Origin: Litorilituus sediminis
Lineage (GTDB): Bacteria; Pseudomonadota; Gammaproteobacteria; Enterobacterales; Alteromonadaceae
Reading direction: 5' to 3'
Length of the DNA stretch: 64,000 bases
NCBI RefSeq assembly: GCF_004295665.1
Contig: NZ_CP034759.1
Coordinates: forward strand, 1,364,001-1,428,000
This document shows positions 12,864 to 22,721 of the stretch, piece after piece. Position 1 is the stretch's first letter. Each line of letters starts with the position of its first letter. The notes beneath the pieces were generated by a model. The model saw only the letters and a list, made by a program, of their open reading frames with translations, searched no databases and was not told the DNA's origin. The position numbers were made by a program, and so were the translations under genes.

Positions 12864-13622
12864 ATGGATAAATTGACAATAAAAATTATTTTAACCCTTC
12901 TTGTGTTAGCAATATCAGGGTGTTCTTCTATAGAAAAAGAAGAAGAAGTTGTACCAGATAAATCTGCACAGGCTCTATTTGTTGATGCTAGAGCAGCACT
13001 TGATAGCGGTCTATACCAAAAGGCTATCCAAATTTTAAGTGCTATTGACTCTCGCTTTCCATTTGGCCCTATTTCTCACCAAGTACAATTAGACTTAATT
13101 TACGCTTACTACAAAAGTGGTGACGCTGCTCAAGGTATTGCCTTAGCAGACAGATTCTTACGGTTAAACCCGAACAACTCTAATGTTGACTATGTTTACT
13201 ATATGCGCGCATTAATTAATATCTCAACAGAAGAAAACCTCTTTCAAGATCTTGCTGGTATCGATAGAACTGATCGAGATCCTGAAGCATCGCGTAGCGC
13301 ATTTAAAGATTTAAAACGTATTGTAACGGAATACCCAAACAGTAAATATGCTGCTGACGCGCGTAAACGCATGCTAGAAATTAGATCGCGCTTAGCCAAA
13401 TATGAACTTGCCGTTGCAAAGTTTTATTATAAACGTGAAGCATATGCTTCAGCTGCTAATCGTGGTCGTTATGTTGTCGAGTACTTTTCGCCAAGCCCAG
13501 AAGTTGAGCAAGCACTGGTAATGATGATTGAATGTTACGAAAAATTAGAGCTAGATGATTTAAAGAAAAATGCATTGCAGGTTTTAGCAGCAAACTACCC
13601 AAACAATAAACTGGTTAATTAA
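12864..13622 (+). CDS. bamD: Outer membrane assembly lipoprotein BamD
   Basis: 252 residues from the start MDKLTIKIIL. The signal sequence ends in a lipobox (LAISGC), so the mature protein starts at a lipidated Cys. The body is a run of TPR repeats with the family blocks FPFGPISHQVQLDLIYAYYK and DYVYYMRAL, very like E. coli BamD. With BamA it inserts beta-barrel proteins into the outer membrane. An in-frame ATG 35 codons upstream would bury the signal peptide, so I reject it, although the chosen start has only a weak ribosome site. Divergent from rluD as in E. coli. Confidence 0.95.
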   Translation: MDKLTIKIILTLLVLAISGCSSIEKEEEVVPDKSAQALFVDARAALDSGLYQKAIQILSAIDSRFPFGPISHQVQLDLIYAYYKSGDAAQGIALADRFLRLNPNNSNVDYVYYMRALINISTEENLFQDLAGIDRTDRDPEASRSAFKDLKRIVTEYPNSKYAADARKRMLEIRSRLAKYELAVAKFYYKREAYASAANRGRYVVEYFSPSPEVEQALVMMIECYEKLELDDLKKNALQVLAANYPNNKLVN

Positions 13623-13691
13623 TATAACTATTTAATGTTTTCTCTCGTTGTCAAAGTGTAAACACATTTCAGGACGGGACATAAAGAATGG

Positions 13692-13723
13692 AAAAAGCTG
13701 GCTACTCTAAAGCCAGCTTTTTT
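13692..13723 (+). terminator. Rho-independent terminator after bamD
   Basis: AAAAAGCTGGCT and AGCCAGCTTTTTTT form a stem with a short loop followed by a T-tract. Confidence 0.88.
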
Positions 13724-13761
13724 ATTGTGTCAGAAAATTTTACATATTTTAGCAATACACA

Positions 13762-14799
13762 CTAAAAGATTGCATGCTTTACTTTGTAGCGAGCAGCTAA
13801 CAATACCAAAGCAAATAACATCAATAACATACTTCTTGGCTCAGATATCCTAGTAATATCAGAAAATTCAGGATCCCTAGCCCAGACTGATATATGAGAT
13901 ATACCTTTTCCATCAAAGGTAGAACCTAAATCAAACGTTCCTCCCAAATTATAAGGTGATGATAAATCTAAGCCTCCACCCAGTAATGTATTAAAGTTAA
14001 AGTCATAGATAGCAAAGTTTGAACCTCTCTCACAATCAGGTTTTCCTCTTTCTCCTGGTTCTCTTTCACAAACATTACCTGTCTTAAATACTAAAGCTAA
14101 ATGATCAAAAACACCTTCCCCAAACAAATCAAATAACTGACTGGCAATATCATAATCAGGCATAATAGACCAAGTACCTGCAGTACAACTACCGCCAATA
14201 GAGCCTACCGCGCAAGAAAAGTTAATATCAACCACTGAGCTTACTAAAGTTTCTCCTGGTAAGCCGCTACCTGCGGTTGAGTAACTAAAACCTCCGCCTT
14301 CATCTTTACCTAAATAAACCCAGCCTGGATCAGTTTTATAATCATTACCATCATCTAGCCCATCAAAATCTTGTAAATCTGAAGGAGAGATAAACGCTAG
14401 GTTAGGGTTATAACCTTCAGAGCCATCCATTGCTAACGGATTTAATGGATCTGCTTCATTATAAAATGGATCAAACAAGGTGTTATAAGGATTAAGCGAG
14501 CCATCAGGATTACCACCAGTTTGTGCTGCGCCATTAAGTAGCCCATCCCCATACTCGCCAATATTATGACCAGATGGTGATGGCTTATCATTACCACTTA
14601 ATAAGCCAACACAAGCACTCGCTTCTGTTGGTGGAATACTGGTTGTTGGTGGGTTAGGAAACGGGTCGACCTGTACTTCAGGTACTAGTTGAACATCCGT
14701 TAAGTTAACATCTGATGTCGCACACATAGTTGTAGCATTAGCAAATGGGCTACTAATAATGGCAACAAAAAAAACAATAAGTTTAAGCAATATTTTCAT
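13762..14799 (-). CDS. Exported protein with a degenerate PEP-CTERM-like C-terminus
   Basis: 345 residues from the ATG at 14797-14799, which has a strong GGGAGG site; an upstream in-frame start lacks this. A signal peptide (about 1-22, ending FANATT) precedes a Gly/Asp/Pro-rich body with paired cysteines and no family I recognise. The last 27 residues have the tripartite form of a PEP-CTERM signal: SEPRS, a hydrophobic segment (MLLMLFALVLLAA), then basic RYKVKH. In known systems an exosortase cuts at the Pro-Glu-Pro motif; here the motif is S-E-P. No exosortase or exopolysaccharide genes lie in the window. The gene looks monocistronic. Confidence 0.6.
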   Translation of the reverse strand: MKILLKLIVFFVAIISSPFANATTMCATSDVNLTDVQLVPEVQVDPFPNPPTTSIPPTEASACVGLLSGNDKPSPSGHNIGEYGDGLLNGAAQTGGNPDGSLNPYNTLFDPFYNEADPLNPLAMDGSEGYNPNLAFISPSDLQDFDGLDDGNDYKTDPGWVYLGKDEGGGFSYSTAGSGLPGETLVSSVVDINFSCAVGSIGGSCTAGTWSIMPDYDIASQLFDLFGEGVFDHLALVFKTGNVCEREPGERGKPDCERGSNFAIYDFNFNTLLGGGLDLSSPYNLGGTFDLGSTFDGKGISHISVWARDPEFSDITRISEPRSMLLMLFALVLLAARYKVKHAIF

Positions 14800-14945
14800 A
14801 ATACCTCCCTTGTGACTATCACAAATGCGTACTGAACGAGTACTATGATACTTGAACAATTGCGTGCATATTTCATACCTAAGGTATTTATTAATTGAAT
14901 TTCAACAGCCTAGTGTTTGGCAAAACATTCAGCTCTCTAAAGATG

Positions 14946-14976
14946 TAAAAAAAGCTGACATAAAAAATGCCAGCTT
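14946..14976 (-). terminator. Rho-independent terminator after glnB
   Basis: On the minus strand AAGCTGGCAT, a 5-base loop, ATGTCAGCTT and seven T's, with one G-U pair in the stem. Confidence 0.85.
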
Positions 14977-15011
14977 AACTTAAAACTCATATATAAAGTA
15001 ATTCGCTTATA

Positions 15012-15374
<363 letters not shown>

Positions 15375-15482
15375 TTAACAATATTACAGCGCGTTTAACT
15401 CAATATATCAATATCATTTAAGGCTTTAATTTTGCTAAACTAGAGCAACTTGTCTATTACTAGCACAAATTAGGAAACTTTA

Positions 15483-16337
15483 ATGACAACTGCCAAGTCA
15501 ATTAGCAAACAAGACATTATCTCTGAAATGAAAGTTTTACCTTCAATTGATGTTGAATTTGAAATAAAACGTCGTGTTAACTTTATTAAAAAACAATTAA
15601 AAGCCTCAGGCTTAAAAAATTTAATTCTTGGCATTAGCGGTGGTGTAGACTCTTCCACCTGTGGTCGCTTAGCTCAACTGGCTGTTAACGAGCTGAATAA
15701 AGAAGAAAATAGCAACACATATCAATTTATCGCAGTACGTTTACCCTATGATACACAATCAGATGAAGACGATGCACAACAAGCCGTAAGTTTTATTCAG
15801 CCAAGTCACTGTCTGACCACCAATGTTTTAGCTGGCGTTGATGGAATTCACAATGAAGTGCTACAAGCTATAGCTAAACAAAATTTGCCTAAGCCAAGCG
15901 ATGGACAAGTTGACTTTTCAAAGGGCAATGTTAAAGCACGTATGAGGATGATTTCACAATACCATATTGCCGGAATACTAGGTGGTCTTGTTATTGGTAC
16001 CGATCATAGCGCAGAAAATATAACAGGCTTCTTTACAAAATGGGGTGATGGCGCCTGTGATTTAGCTCCCCTTTTTGGTTTATCAAAGCGACAAGTCAGA
16101 GCTATCGCTAAAAACCTCGGGGCTCCAGAAATTCTTGTCAGCAAAGCTCCTACGGCAGATTTAGAAGATCTAGATCCAGGAAAAACTGATGAAGATGCAT
16201 TAGGTATCAGTTACGATCAACTTGATGACTTTTTAGAAGGAAAAGAAGTGAGTCAGAAAGTATCAGAGCATATTATCAATATTTATCAAAAAACTCAGCA
16301 CAAAAGAAAGGCTATTCCAACATTATACGAAAACTAG
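15483..16337 (+). CDS. nadE: Ammonia-dependent NAD+ synthetase NadE
   Basis: 284 residues, close to E. coli NadE (275). It adenylates and amidates nicotinate adenine dinucleotide to NAD+ with free ammonia. The PP-loop SGGVDSS (residues 53-59) and the conserved [12 protein letters not shown] block and GTDHSAEN motif are present. There is no N-terminal glutaminase domain, so it is the NH3-dependent type. It shares an intergenic region with glnB and is followed by the fimT-like genes after 78 bases. Confidence 0.96.
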   Translation: MTTAKSISKQDIISEMKVLPSIDVEFEIKRRVNFIKKQLKASGLKNLILGISGGVDSSTCGRLAQLAVNELNKEENSNTYQFIAVRLPYDTQSDEDDAQQAVSFIQPSHCLTTNVLAGVDGIHNEVLQAIAKQNLPKPSDGQVDFSKGNVKARMRMISQYHIAGILGGLVIGTDHSAENITGFFTKWGDGACDLAPLFGLSKRQVRAIAKNLGAPEILVSKAPTADLEDLDPGKTDEDALGISYDQLDDFLEGKEVSQKVSEHIINIYQKTQHKRKAIPTLYEN

Positions 16338-16350
16338 ATTTTACATATTG

Positions 16351-16380
16351 TTGACTGTATACGGATTTATTGTCTATACA
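16351..16380 (+). promoter_or_regulatory. Candidate sigma-70 promoter for the fimT-like pair
   Basis: TTGACT (16351-16356) and TATACA (16375-16380) with 18-base spacing, between the nadE stop and the first pilin gene. Confidence 0.4.
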
Positions 16381-16415
16381 TAAAAAGACCACAAATATAT
16401 AAAAATGGAATTTTT

Positions 16416-17015
16416 ATGAATATGACCACTAAGCAAGGAAAGCTTTTACCTCAAACTAAGTCTTCGATAGGTATGACGCTAATTGAACTATTAGTTAGCG
16501 TCGCTATCATTTCGGTATTATCCTTTATCGCGATACCTAATCTACAACCTTTCATTGTCAAACTAAGAGTTGATAACGAAATATCTAATTTACACCGCGC
16601 GTTATTAAAGGCAAGAAATCATGCTATAAACTCAGGAAACATAGTGACATTATGTCCCCTTAACGCTAATAATGAATGCACAACTTTATGGCAAAATGAG
16701 CTCAGCGTTTTTGCTGATTTGAATAATAACTTAATATTAGATGAAGCTGATGGTGAGCGGATATTAATTTCAAAAGCAGCAATAAAAACCTCCGACAAAC
16801 TAGTGTATGGCAGGTATAGAACACGAGTAAGTTATCACCCAGACGGCCATTTATCAGGACTTTCAAACGGTACATTTAGGTATTGCCCTAAAGGATTTGA
16901 GCAATTTTCTCGTGCTATTGTAATTGCACGCTCTGGTCGGCTCTATACAAGTAGCGATATTGATAACGATGGAATCGAGGAAACAAGAAGTAATAACGAA
17001 ATAACATGTAACTAA
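16416..17015 (+). CDS. Type IV minor pilin, FimT/FimU (GspH) family, copy 1
   Basis: 199 residues. A basic leader ends in Gly before MTLIELLV, a class III prepilin site with Glu at +5, then a hydrophobic helix (about 20-42) and the N-terminal alpha-1 block RVDNEISNLHRALLKARNHAI. The GspH-type beta domain follows, with cysteines near 88, 95 and at the C-terminus. It would be processed by PilD and join the minor pilin tip complex. Its block after the helix is closely repeated in the next gene, so the two are tandem paralogues, both GspH-type. They converge on the pilV-E genes. Confidence 0.85.
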   Translation: MNMTTKQGKLLPQTKSSIGMTLIELLVSVAIISVLSFIAIPNLQPFIVKLRVDNEISNLHRALLKARNHAINSGNIVTLCPLNANNECTTLWQNELSVFADLNNNLILDEADGERILISKAAIKTSDKLVYGRYRTRVSYHPDGHLSGLSNGTFRYCPKGFEQFSRAIVIARSGRLYTSSDIDNDGIEETRSNNEITCN

Positions 17016-17094
17016 GGCGAGAACATATTCACTAGATTGAAGGCTTATAAAGTGCTATAAATAAATAAAGCTGTAGATTTATTTAGGTGTTCAA

Positions 17095-17676
17095 ATGCGA
17101 TGGATTGTTTCCTCTTTTACTAACCAAAAACAACTGTATAGCAACCCATTAAGAAATAAACAAGGGTTTAGCTTAATTGAAGTCATGATCAGTATCGCTG
17201 TGCTAGCGATATTAACAACCATCGCCTTACCCAGTTTAGGTGAGTTTATTGTTAAATTAAAAGTTGATAATAAGGTATCAGAATTACAGCGTATGCTATT
17301 AACAGCAAGAAACACTGCCATAAATACAGGGCTAAACGTCAGTGTTTGTCCTATTAACGTAAATAGAACTGATTGTACCGGTGCAGCCGACTGGTCAGGT
17401 GTGATTGGCATAATATCTCAGAACCAAGTCATTAAAGAAATATCTCCAATAAATGCAACAGATAAGCTGCAGTTTGCATTTGATAGAGTTACCTATAATG
17501 CCAGCGGCCAGCTTACCGCCAATAATGCTGGAACATTTAGCTTTTGCCCACATGCTAATGAAAAATTTTCCCGAGCCGTTATCATTTCCTTATCAGGAAG
17601 AACATTTTTAAGTAGTGACAATAATGGTGATGGCAAAGATCAAGACAGGCAAGGTGCAAATATCGTTTGTATCTAA
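17095..17676 (+). CDS. Type IV minor pilin, FimT/FimU (GspH) family, copy 2
   Basis: 193 residues, prepilin leader cut after KQG before FSLIEVMI, Glu at +5. The block VKLKVDNKVSELQRMLLTAR parallels the same region of the upstream gene, and both end in similar SxRxxxSSDxxxDG and terminal Cys blocks. That repeated ending may be a Ca2+-binding or disulphide-closed region; this is inference. The gap from copy 1 is 79 bases. The leader is longer than usual (about 24 residues). In Pseudomonas the equivalent gene fimU heads the pilVWXY1Y2E operon; here the fimT-like genes lie on the opposite strand. Confidence 0.85.
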   Translation: MRWIVSSFTNQKQLYSNPLRNKQGFSLIEVMISIAVLAILTTIALPSLGEFIVKLKVDNKVSELQRMLLTARNTAINTGLNVSVCPINVNRTDCTGAADWSGVIGIISQNQVIKEISPINATDKLQFAFDRVTYNASGQLTANNAGTFSFCPHANEKFSRAVIISLSGRTFLSSDNNGDGKDQDRQGANIVCI

Positions 17677-17689
17677 ATTCTATAGAAAA

Positions 17690-17722
17690 ATTCCTCCCTC
17701 ACAGAGTTGAGGGAGTTTTTTT
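17690..17722. terminator. Terminator after the second fimT-like gene
   Basis: CTCCCTCA, 6-base loop, TGAGGGAG, then TTTTTTT on plus. The A-run on the left gives T's on minus too, so it may also stop transcripts from tapY2. Confidence 0.88.
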
Positions 17723-17770
17723 ATAAAACTTAACTAGTCCTAAATAAAGCAAAAGTGAACTGAATAATAT

Positions 17771-18094
17771 TTATCTAGGCGTTTTACTATCAATCAACTG
17801 AGCTCTTGCGCTAGAAAACTCATCAGAATCAGCCACACACTCAAAAGCCTTGTATATACTGACTTTTCCTTTGGCTTTAGCTATCTTTTTACCCTCAATT
17901 TTAGGTGCATAGCTAGCAATTTTCTGTTTCGGAATGAACCAAAATACAACTGTTTCAGTGCCATCCGATAAAGCAACATGGCACTTTGCATGAGCTCGTT
18001 TTTTTTCTTTCTTCGCACCTAAAGTCTCTGTGCTTACTGAAAGAGCCAGCATCGTTACTGCAGTTAACAAAATAACTCTAAAATAAGTGTTCAT
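17771..18094 (-). CDS. Small exported protein, probably TapY2-like type IV pilus locus protein
   Basis: 107 residues with a signal peptide (about 1-27) and two cysteines (near 38 and 87) that could form a disulphide. The body is basic and ends with SSARAQLIDSKTPR. It directly follows pilE with a 1-base gap, the position and size of TapY2-type proteins described at minor pilin loci of Aeromonas and Shewanella. I assign it by position and general resemblance rather than a firm motif. The biochemical role is unknown. Confidence 0.55.
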   Translation of the reverse strand: MNTYFRVILLTAVTMLALSVSTETLGAKKEKKRAHAKCHVALSDGTETVVFWFIPKQKIASYAPKIEGKKIAKAKGKVSIYKAFECVADSDEFSSARAQLIDSKTPR

Positions 18095-18095
18095 A

Positions 18096-18548
18096 TTACC
18101 TCTCCCAACAACTTGCCTGTAATGGGTCTTTTTGTCCCGTATGTGTCAATGTAATAGCCGTGCAACCAGTATCCTGAGTTTGTCTATGCTGTGCTGTTGC
18201 TGTCAATGTAAACTGTGTGGCATTGTTAGCTATAACAGACGCTATACTATAGTTAGCACTTTGTGTTTCATAAGCAACTCCACCAAGACCTAGCTCATTT
18301 AAGTCATCAGTGTAGCGGTTATTATCTACAAAAAACTGCTCTTGTAGATTCGCTACTCGAGTTAACTCAATCAAAGCTTCAGCCCTATTAGAGCGTATTA
18401 CATGATCTACATAAGAAGGATAGGCAATTGTTGCAAGAATAGAAATAATCGCAACTACAATCATCACCTCTACCAATGTAAAACCTGTTATACTTTTCGT
18501 CACTTTTCGCACCATAAACATATCATTACTCATTCTATTACCTACCAT
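18096..18548 (-). CDS. pilE: Type IV minor pilin PilE
   Basis: Up to 150 residues. The prepilin site is SITG|FTLVEVMIVVAIISILATIAYP, with Glu at +5 and the canonical alpha-1 helix. RAEALIELTRVANLQEQFFVDNNRYT is the block typical of PilE-type minor pilins, and a C-terminal Cys pair (GC and SCW) marks the D-region. It is processed by PilD and works with PilY1, V, W and X at the pilus tip. The start is uncertain: an ATG five codons later, with GTAGG upstream, would suit better. It sits 20 bases after pilY1. Confidence 0.88.
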   Translation of the reverse strand: MVGNRMSNDMFMVRKVTKSITGFTLVEVMIVVAIISILATIAYPSYVDHVIRSNRAEALIELTRVANLQEQFFVDNNRYTDDLNELGLGGVAYETQSANYSIASVIANNATQFTLTATAQHRQTQDTGCTAITLTHTGQKDPLQASCWER

Positions 18549-18568
18549 ATTAAGCGAGCACTCTATTG

Positions 18569-21500
18569 TTAATTGACTTGTTCCGTAGTTACCATGGAAC
18601 TCCTACCGGTTTGAACTGACAAGTCAGGCTCATGTACAAAGTAATTAGCAATAACCTTAACCTTAGGTAGCTCTCCTGGCTGAGAAGGAACTGATATAAC
18701 CGTTGGCGTATCCGCAAATTGACTTCCTATATAGCGTATTTTATCGCCTCTAACTAATTCAGGATCACTATTTGAATTTGACCAATTGAATTTTTTGATG
18801 CCTAACGCTAAATCAATCGCATATAGCCATGCCTTACCACCTACATAACATAAATTAGGATTTGGCTCTGGCGGCGTATAAGAATTAAAATAAGCAACAT
18901 TTTTAATTACCCTACCGGCAGCAGAGCTTTTTTCACCGCTTTGCTCAAAGCTGAAGTACCAACCTTGCTTTAAACTTACTTCCAATGCTTTATCATCAAA
19001 CGCTTGGCCCGTAAGACCATCAAATGGACCATCGGTATAGTCATATAAATCATTAATAGTAATTGTTGCAGGAATAGGAACGGTATTTCCATCAAAGGTT
19101 TGCGTAGCAATATTTACGTCTTTGATCATAAAATATTTATCTAGTGTATCTTGACCTACAGGATCACTCCTATCACCACTGCCAATCAATATTGCATCGT
19201 AAGGGGTTTCTTGCTTCACAATAATTGCGTCATTATTTAAATCAACTAATCCTGTATCAATTGTTTCGGTAATAATCGTTCTAACTATTGTAGGTCGGTA
19301 AAAGAAACGCCTATCTTGAGCATTTGAAAGTTCATCACCTAGACTAGCCAATTTAAAAACAGTAAATTTATTAGTATCTGCGCCAGGCATATCGACGCGC
19401 CAAACATTACCACCAGTATCACCAAAATACAGTCGATCTATTAAACCATCAGCATCACTATCTAATGTACCAATAGTCGATGGTATGCTGTCAGTTCCAG
19501 TAAATGTCGTTGTACCTGAAGGTGCTAAACTCCAAAGAAAATTACCTGACTCAGCATCTACCATATAAACCGCTCGACCAGAATTATCAGCAGTTCCTAC
19601 GCCTGTATTATCTTTACTTATATCGTAGCCTCCACCGAATAAGAGTGTAGGCTTTGCTGTATCACCTGATACGTTCAACATTGAAAAGACAACTTTAGGT
19701 TGCGACCAAGATTGGCCTAGCTCTTCAAATGGAGATGCTCCACCAGATAACTTCCACATTTTACTTGGACTTTCTGGGTTTGTTATATCTAATGCGTAGT
19801 AAGAGTCTCCACCTCGTCGTAAACCAAAGAACAACCAAGCCGTTTCACCATCATTAACATCGACATCACCATCACCGTTTATATCATTAATATAAAATGT
19901 AATTAATCCATCTACTCCGTACATCTTATCAGCGTTTGAAAAGTTATCCTTTAAACCTTTAATATTTGAAAATAACTCTTTCGGTAAAAACGCCCATGAT
20001 TCAGAAACATAAGAACTAGCCGAATTAGGGTTGTTGTCCTTAAACATATGCAAAGCACCTTGGTTGGTGCCAACTGCAATATAGATATTATCGTTACCAT
20101 AATTAATTACAACAGGCTTAGAGTGTAGAGGATCACCAAAAACACTAGGGCGCATATCATCTATAAAGCCATCCTTGTCCTCATCGTCAACATCAACCCC
20201 CATGTGCCAATGTAAAACCTCATCTATCGCCGCATCATCATCTACTACACCTAAAGCATTCACTAGATCAGCTCGATTGCCATAGCCTGAAATAGCCTTA
20301 GTTCTAAAGTCAGCCTCAGTAACTTGAAGCAAACTCCCCGAGCCAACACCTAAATCACTATATATCTTGCGTTGAGATGGAGTGATAGTGGTAAACATTT
20401 CAACAACACCACCTTCTGCGACTTTGTCACCATCAACACCACTTGACCAATAGCTAGAAACATTTTGAGAAAACTGTTCTGTATCAAGATCTGTCGCCAA
20501 CTCACCATTTTTTCCCTTAAGTTCACCACCAACTACTTTATATTTCTTTAAATTCCCATGCCATCTCGGACCTATATCAGGCTGAAACATACCATAATAG
20601 ACATTATCTAAAGTCTGTGTTCTATCTACTGTGTTGGCTGCTACTGACGCAGAAGTTAGAGAACTACCACCTGTTGTTAAGCTGCCTGTGAACTCATTCA
20701 ACGCTCTTGTTAGATCACCACTGTTACCCGCATAAAGGTATTCACCACCTCCTCGTCTTGCGGTTTCTTCTAGTAACGCAGCTGCAGAAGCTTGAGCCTC
20801 TTCACCAAAGGCTATCGTGAAAGTTCTAACATTCTGCTTATTATCTAAATCAGTATTAATGTCGTTTTCATACATCCAGCTCGCCATTGCTGGCAACATG
20901 CTATTACCTCGGTCCCATGTATTAGGTGCACTAACAACAAAATTAGACATATCTGCATTACCTGCTGGGAGTGCTCGTATCTTAGCATCGGCATCAATAT
21001 CCCAGGTTGGTTCACCATCAGTAATTAAGAAAATATTAATGGTATCGTCAAAACATCTATTGTACGGGGAAATGTATTTATTACCTGACTCGATACTTCT
21101 ATCTCGCTTAGGGTTTACATCCCTATCATTACCAAAGTCAACATTCTTTCCTGCAAAATAACGTGAGGCCTCATACATAGTCTCACACAATGGTGTCCAT
21201 GTTTCCGGGAAAATTTCATTATTAATCAAATTCAACAATGATGCCTTTGAAGTGGCTGTTGTAGGCTGAATTCCTTGAATGACTCGGCCACCATTATTTC
21301 TGCGATCATCATTATAGTTAAATATTTGTAAACCAAAATCTACGTTAGGAACACTACGAATATAATTTGAAATTTCTTCTTGGAATATTTCCATCGGGGT
21401 CTTTGATACTTCCGGAATATTATCACCATGCCACCAACGTAAATAATTGTCAGTATACAAGGTAACTAGGGAACCACTCCATGTAACATTAGAGTCTGCT

Positions 21501-22129
21501 ACATTATTGGTATGATAAATTGGTGATTGCCTGGTGCCTTCTCCATCAACTGGATAGCCTGAAGGTACGGTAACTTCCGCACCTTGATTATTTTTCCATT
21601 TAGCGTTAACAGGGGTGGGAGCTAATACGTCATCTTCACAGTCAATGATTTCTATATTTGCGCCATTATTATCTGGTATTTCATTCCAGCGACCTGTATT
21701 GCCTCTAAAAGAATACTCTCTAATATGCCCTGTATAAAAGCCATATGTTTCAAGACTTTGGCGGGCAACATCACATCCATTAATTGCATCTAAAAACCTG
21801 CGAGCTTCACTAGGGCTATCTGGTACTGGTACACCTACACCATCAACACCGCCCTTAGTAAAATAAATAAACTTATCATTAAATGAGGTTAAGCCTTGTA
21901 CAGGCCCATAAGTTTTATTTGGATCATAAAACTCCTTAACATCAATAGGATTTCGCCCCATACTACCTGAGTTGTCAAATATTATCAGTACCTTAGGATT
22001 CTGCCTTACATTTTGAACTGTATCACTTAAATATAGATCAGTATCATCTGACAACACTAATGGAGATAACAAAAGACTAACTCCTGTACATATCGCCATT
22101 ATTATATTCTTGGCTACAAACTTTTTCAT
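18569..22129 (-). CDS. pilY1: Type IV pilus tip adhesin / assembly factor PilY1
   Basis: 1186 residues from MKKFVAKN. Signal peptide about 1-27. A von Willebrand A-like domain carries the MIDAS motif DNSGS (near 52) and a second metal-site block ITDGEP (near 370). The C-terminal half is the PilY1 beta-propeller, with Asp-rich calcium loops such as DINGDGDVDVNDGE and DSDADGLIDRLYFGD. PilY1 controls pilus extension and retraction by calcium binding, and it signals surface contact in Pseudomonas. It is the fourth gene of pilV-W-X-Y1-E. The ATG chosen has GGGG upstream and a start four codons inside the longest frame. Confidence 0.93.
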   Translation of the reverse strand: MKKFVAKNIIMAICTGVSLLLSPLVLSDDTDLYLSDTVQNVRQNPKVLIIFDNSGSMGRNPIDVKEFYDPNKTYGPVQGLTSFNDKFIYFTKGGVDGVGVPVPDSPSEARRFLDAINGCDVARQSLETYGFYTGHIREYSFRGNTGRWNEIPDNNGANIEIIDCEDDVLAPTPVNAKWKNNQGAEVTVPSGYPVDGEGTRQSPIYHTNNVADSNVTWSGSLVTLYTDNYLRWWHGDNIPEVSKTPMEIFQEEISNYIRSVPNVDFGLQIFNYNDDRRNNGGRVIQGIQPTTATSKASLLNLINNEIFPETWTPLCETMYEASRYFAGKNVDFGNDRDVNPKRDRSIESGNKYISPYNRCFDDTINIFLITDGEPTWDIDADAKIRALPAGNADMSNFVVSAPNTWDRGNSMLPAMASWMYENDINTDLDNKQNVRTFTIAFGEEAQASAAALLEETARRGGGEYLYAGNSGDLTRALNEFTGSLTTGGSSLTSASVAANTVDRTQTLDNVYYGMFQPDIGPRWHGNLKKYKVVGGELKGKNGELATDLDTEQFSQNVSSYWSSGVDGDKVAEGGVVEMFTTITPSQRKIYSDLGVGSGSLLQVTEADFRTKAISGYGNRADLVNALGVVDDDAAIDEVLHWHMGVDVDDEDKDGFIDDMRPSVFGDPLHSKPVVINYGNDNIYIAVGTNQGALHMFKDNNPNSASSYVSESWAFLPKELFSNIKGLKDNFSNADKMYGVDGLITFYINDINGDGDVDVNDGETAWLFFGLRRGGDSYYALDITNPESPSKMWKLSGGASPFEELGQSWSQPKVVFSMLNVSGDTAKPTLLFGGGYDISKDNTGVGTADNSGRAVYMVDAESGNFLWSLAPSGTTTFTGTDSIPSTIGTLDSDADGLIDRLYFGDTGGNVWRVDMPGADTNKFTVFKLASLGDELSNAQDRRFFYRPTIVRTIITETIDTGLVDLNNDAIIVKQETPYDAILIGSGDRSDPVGQDTLDKYFMIKDVNIATQTFDGNTVPIPATITINDLYDYTDGPFDGLTGQAFDDKALEVSLKQGWYFSFEQSGEKSSAAGRVIKNVAYFNSYTPPEPNPNLCYVGGKAWLYAIDLALGIKKFNWSNSNSDPELVRGDKIRYIGSQFADTPTVISVPSQPGELPKVKVIANYFVHEPDLSVQTGRSSMVTTEQVN

Positions 22130-22195
22130 ATTTAACCCCAAAGCTAATTTTCAATTAACTAATCATCTTCCCTAATAAAACCTTAAATAAAATCA

Positions 22196-22705
22196 CTACT
22201 GAGTCTTAATCAATTCCTGAGTAATAATTGAGTTCACTTGAATATTACTATTATTTTCTCGACCATAAGGTCTATCCACTTGAACACGCAATTTATTACA
22301 CTCAAAGGTGTCATTGTCAGAACCATTTTTTTTATGCGGACAAGACAAATCAAGTTGATAGCGATTATTTGACACAGTTATATTTGCTGTTGCTCCTGTA
22401 TTCGTTCCTGGTAGCAGCAGGTTCTGATCTCCAGCTTGAAAGCCTATCGGATAATTATTTCCTTTAACACTCAGAGCAAATAGATTAACTTGGCCTGGAC
22501 TGACTTGATTAAAGATCACTTCATCAACCGCACTTACAGCTGCCTGATTAGCAACAGACTTAACTTCACTAGCACCAGACATTTTCATATCAACCGTACT
22601 ATTTTGCATCAAAGCCGAGGTGACAGCTGTTAATGCAACTAAAAAAACTAGCGATACAAGTAACACTGCCCCTTTTTGCTTGTCAACTTTAATTACATGT
22701 TTCAT
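22196..22705 (-). CDS. pilX: Type IV minor pilin PilX
   Basis: 169 residues. A basic leader (KQKG) precedes the hydrophobic helix AVLLVSLVFLVALTAVTSAL. The mature N-terminus lacks the Glu at +5, as is normal for PilX, the GspK-like tip pilin. The following block QNSTVDMKMSGASEVKS corresponds to the PilX N-terminal domain. Two Cys residues lie in the C-terminal domain. It lies between pilW and pilY1, 16 bases from pilW. Confidence 0.88.
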   Translation of the reverse strand: MKHVIKVDKQKGAVLLVSLVFLVALTAVTSALMQNSTVDMKMSGASEVKSVANQAAVSAVDEVIFNQVSPGQVNLFALSVKGNNYPIGFQAGDQNLLLPGTNTGATANITVSNNRYQLDLSCPHKKNGSDNDTFECNKLRVQVDRPYGRENNSNIQVNSIITQELIKTQ

Positions 22706-22721
22706 TATCGACTCCTATTCA

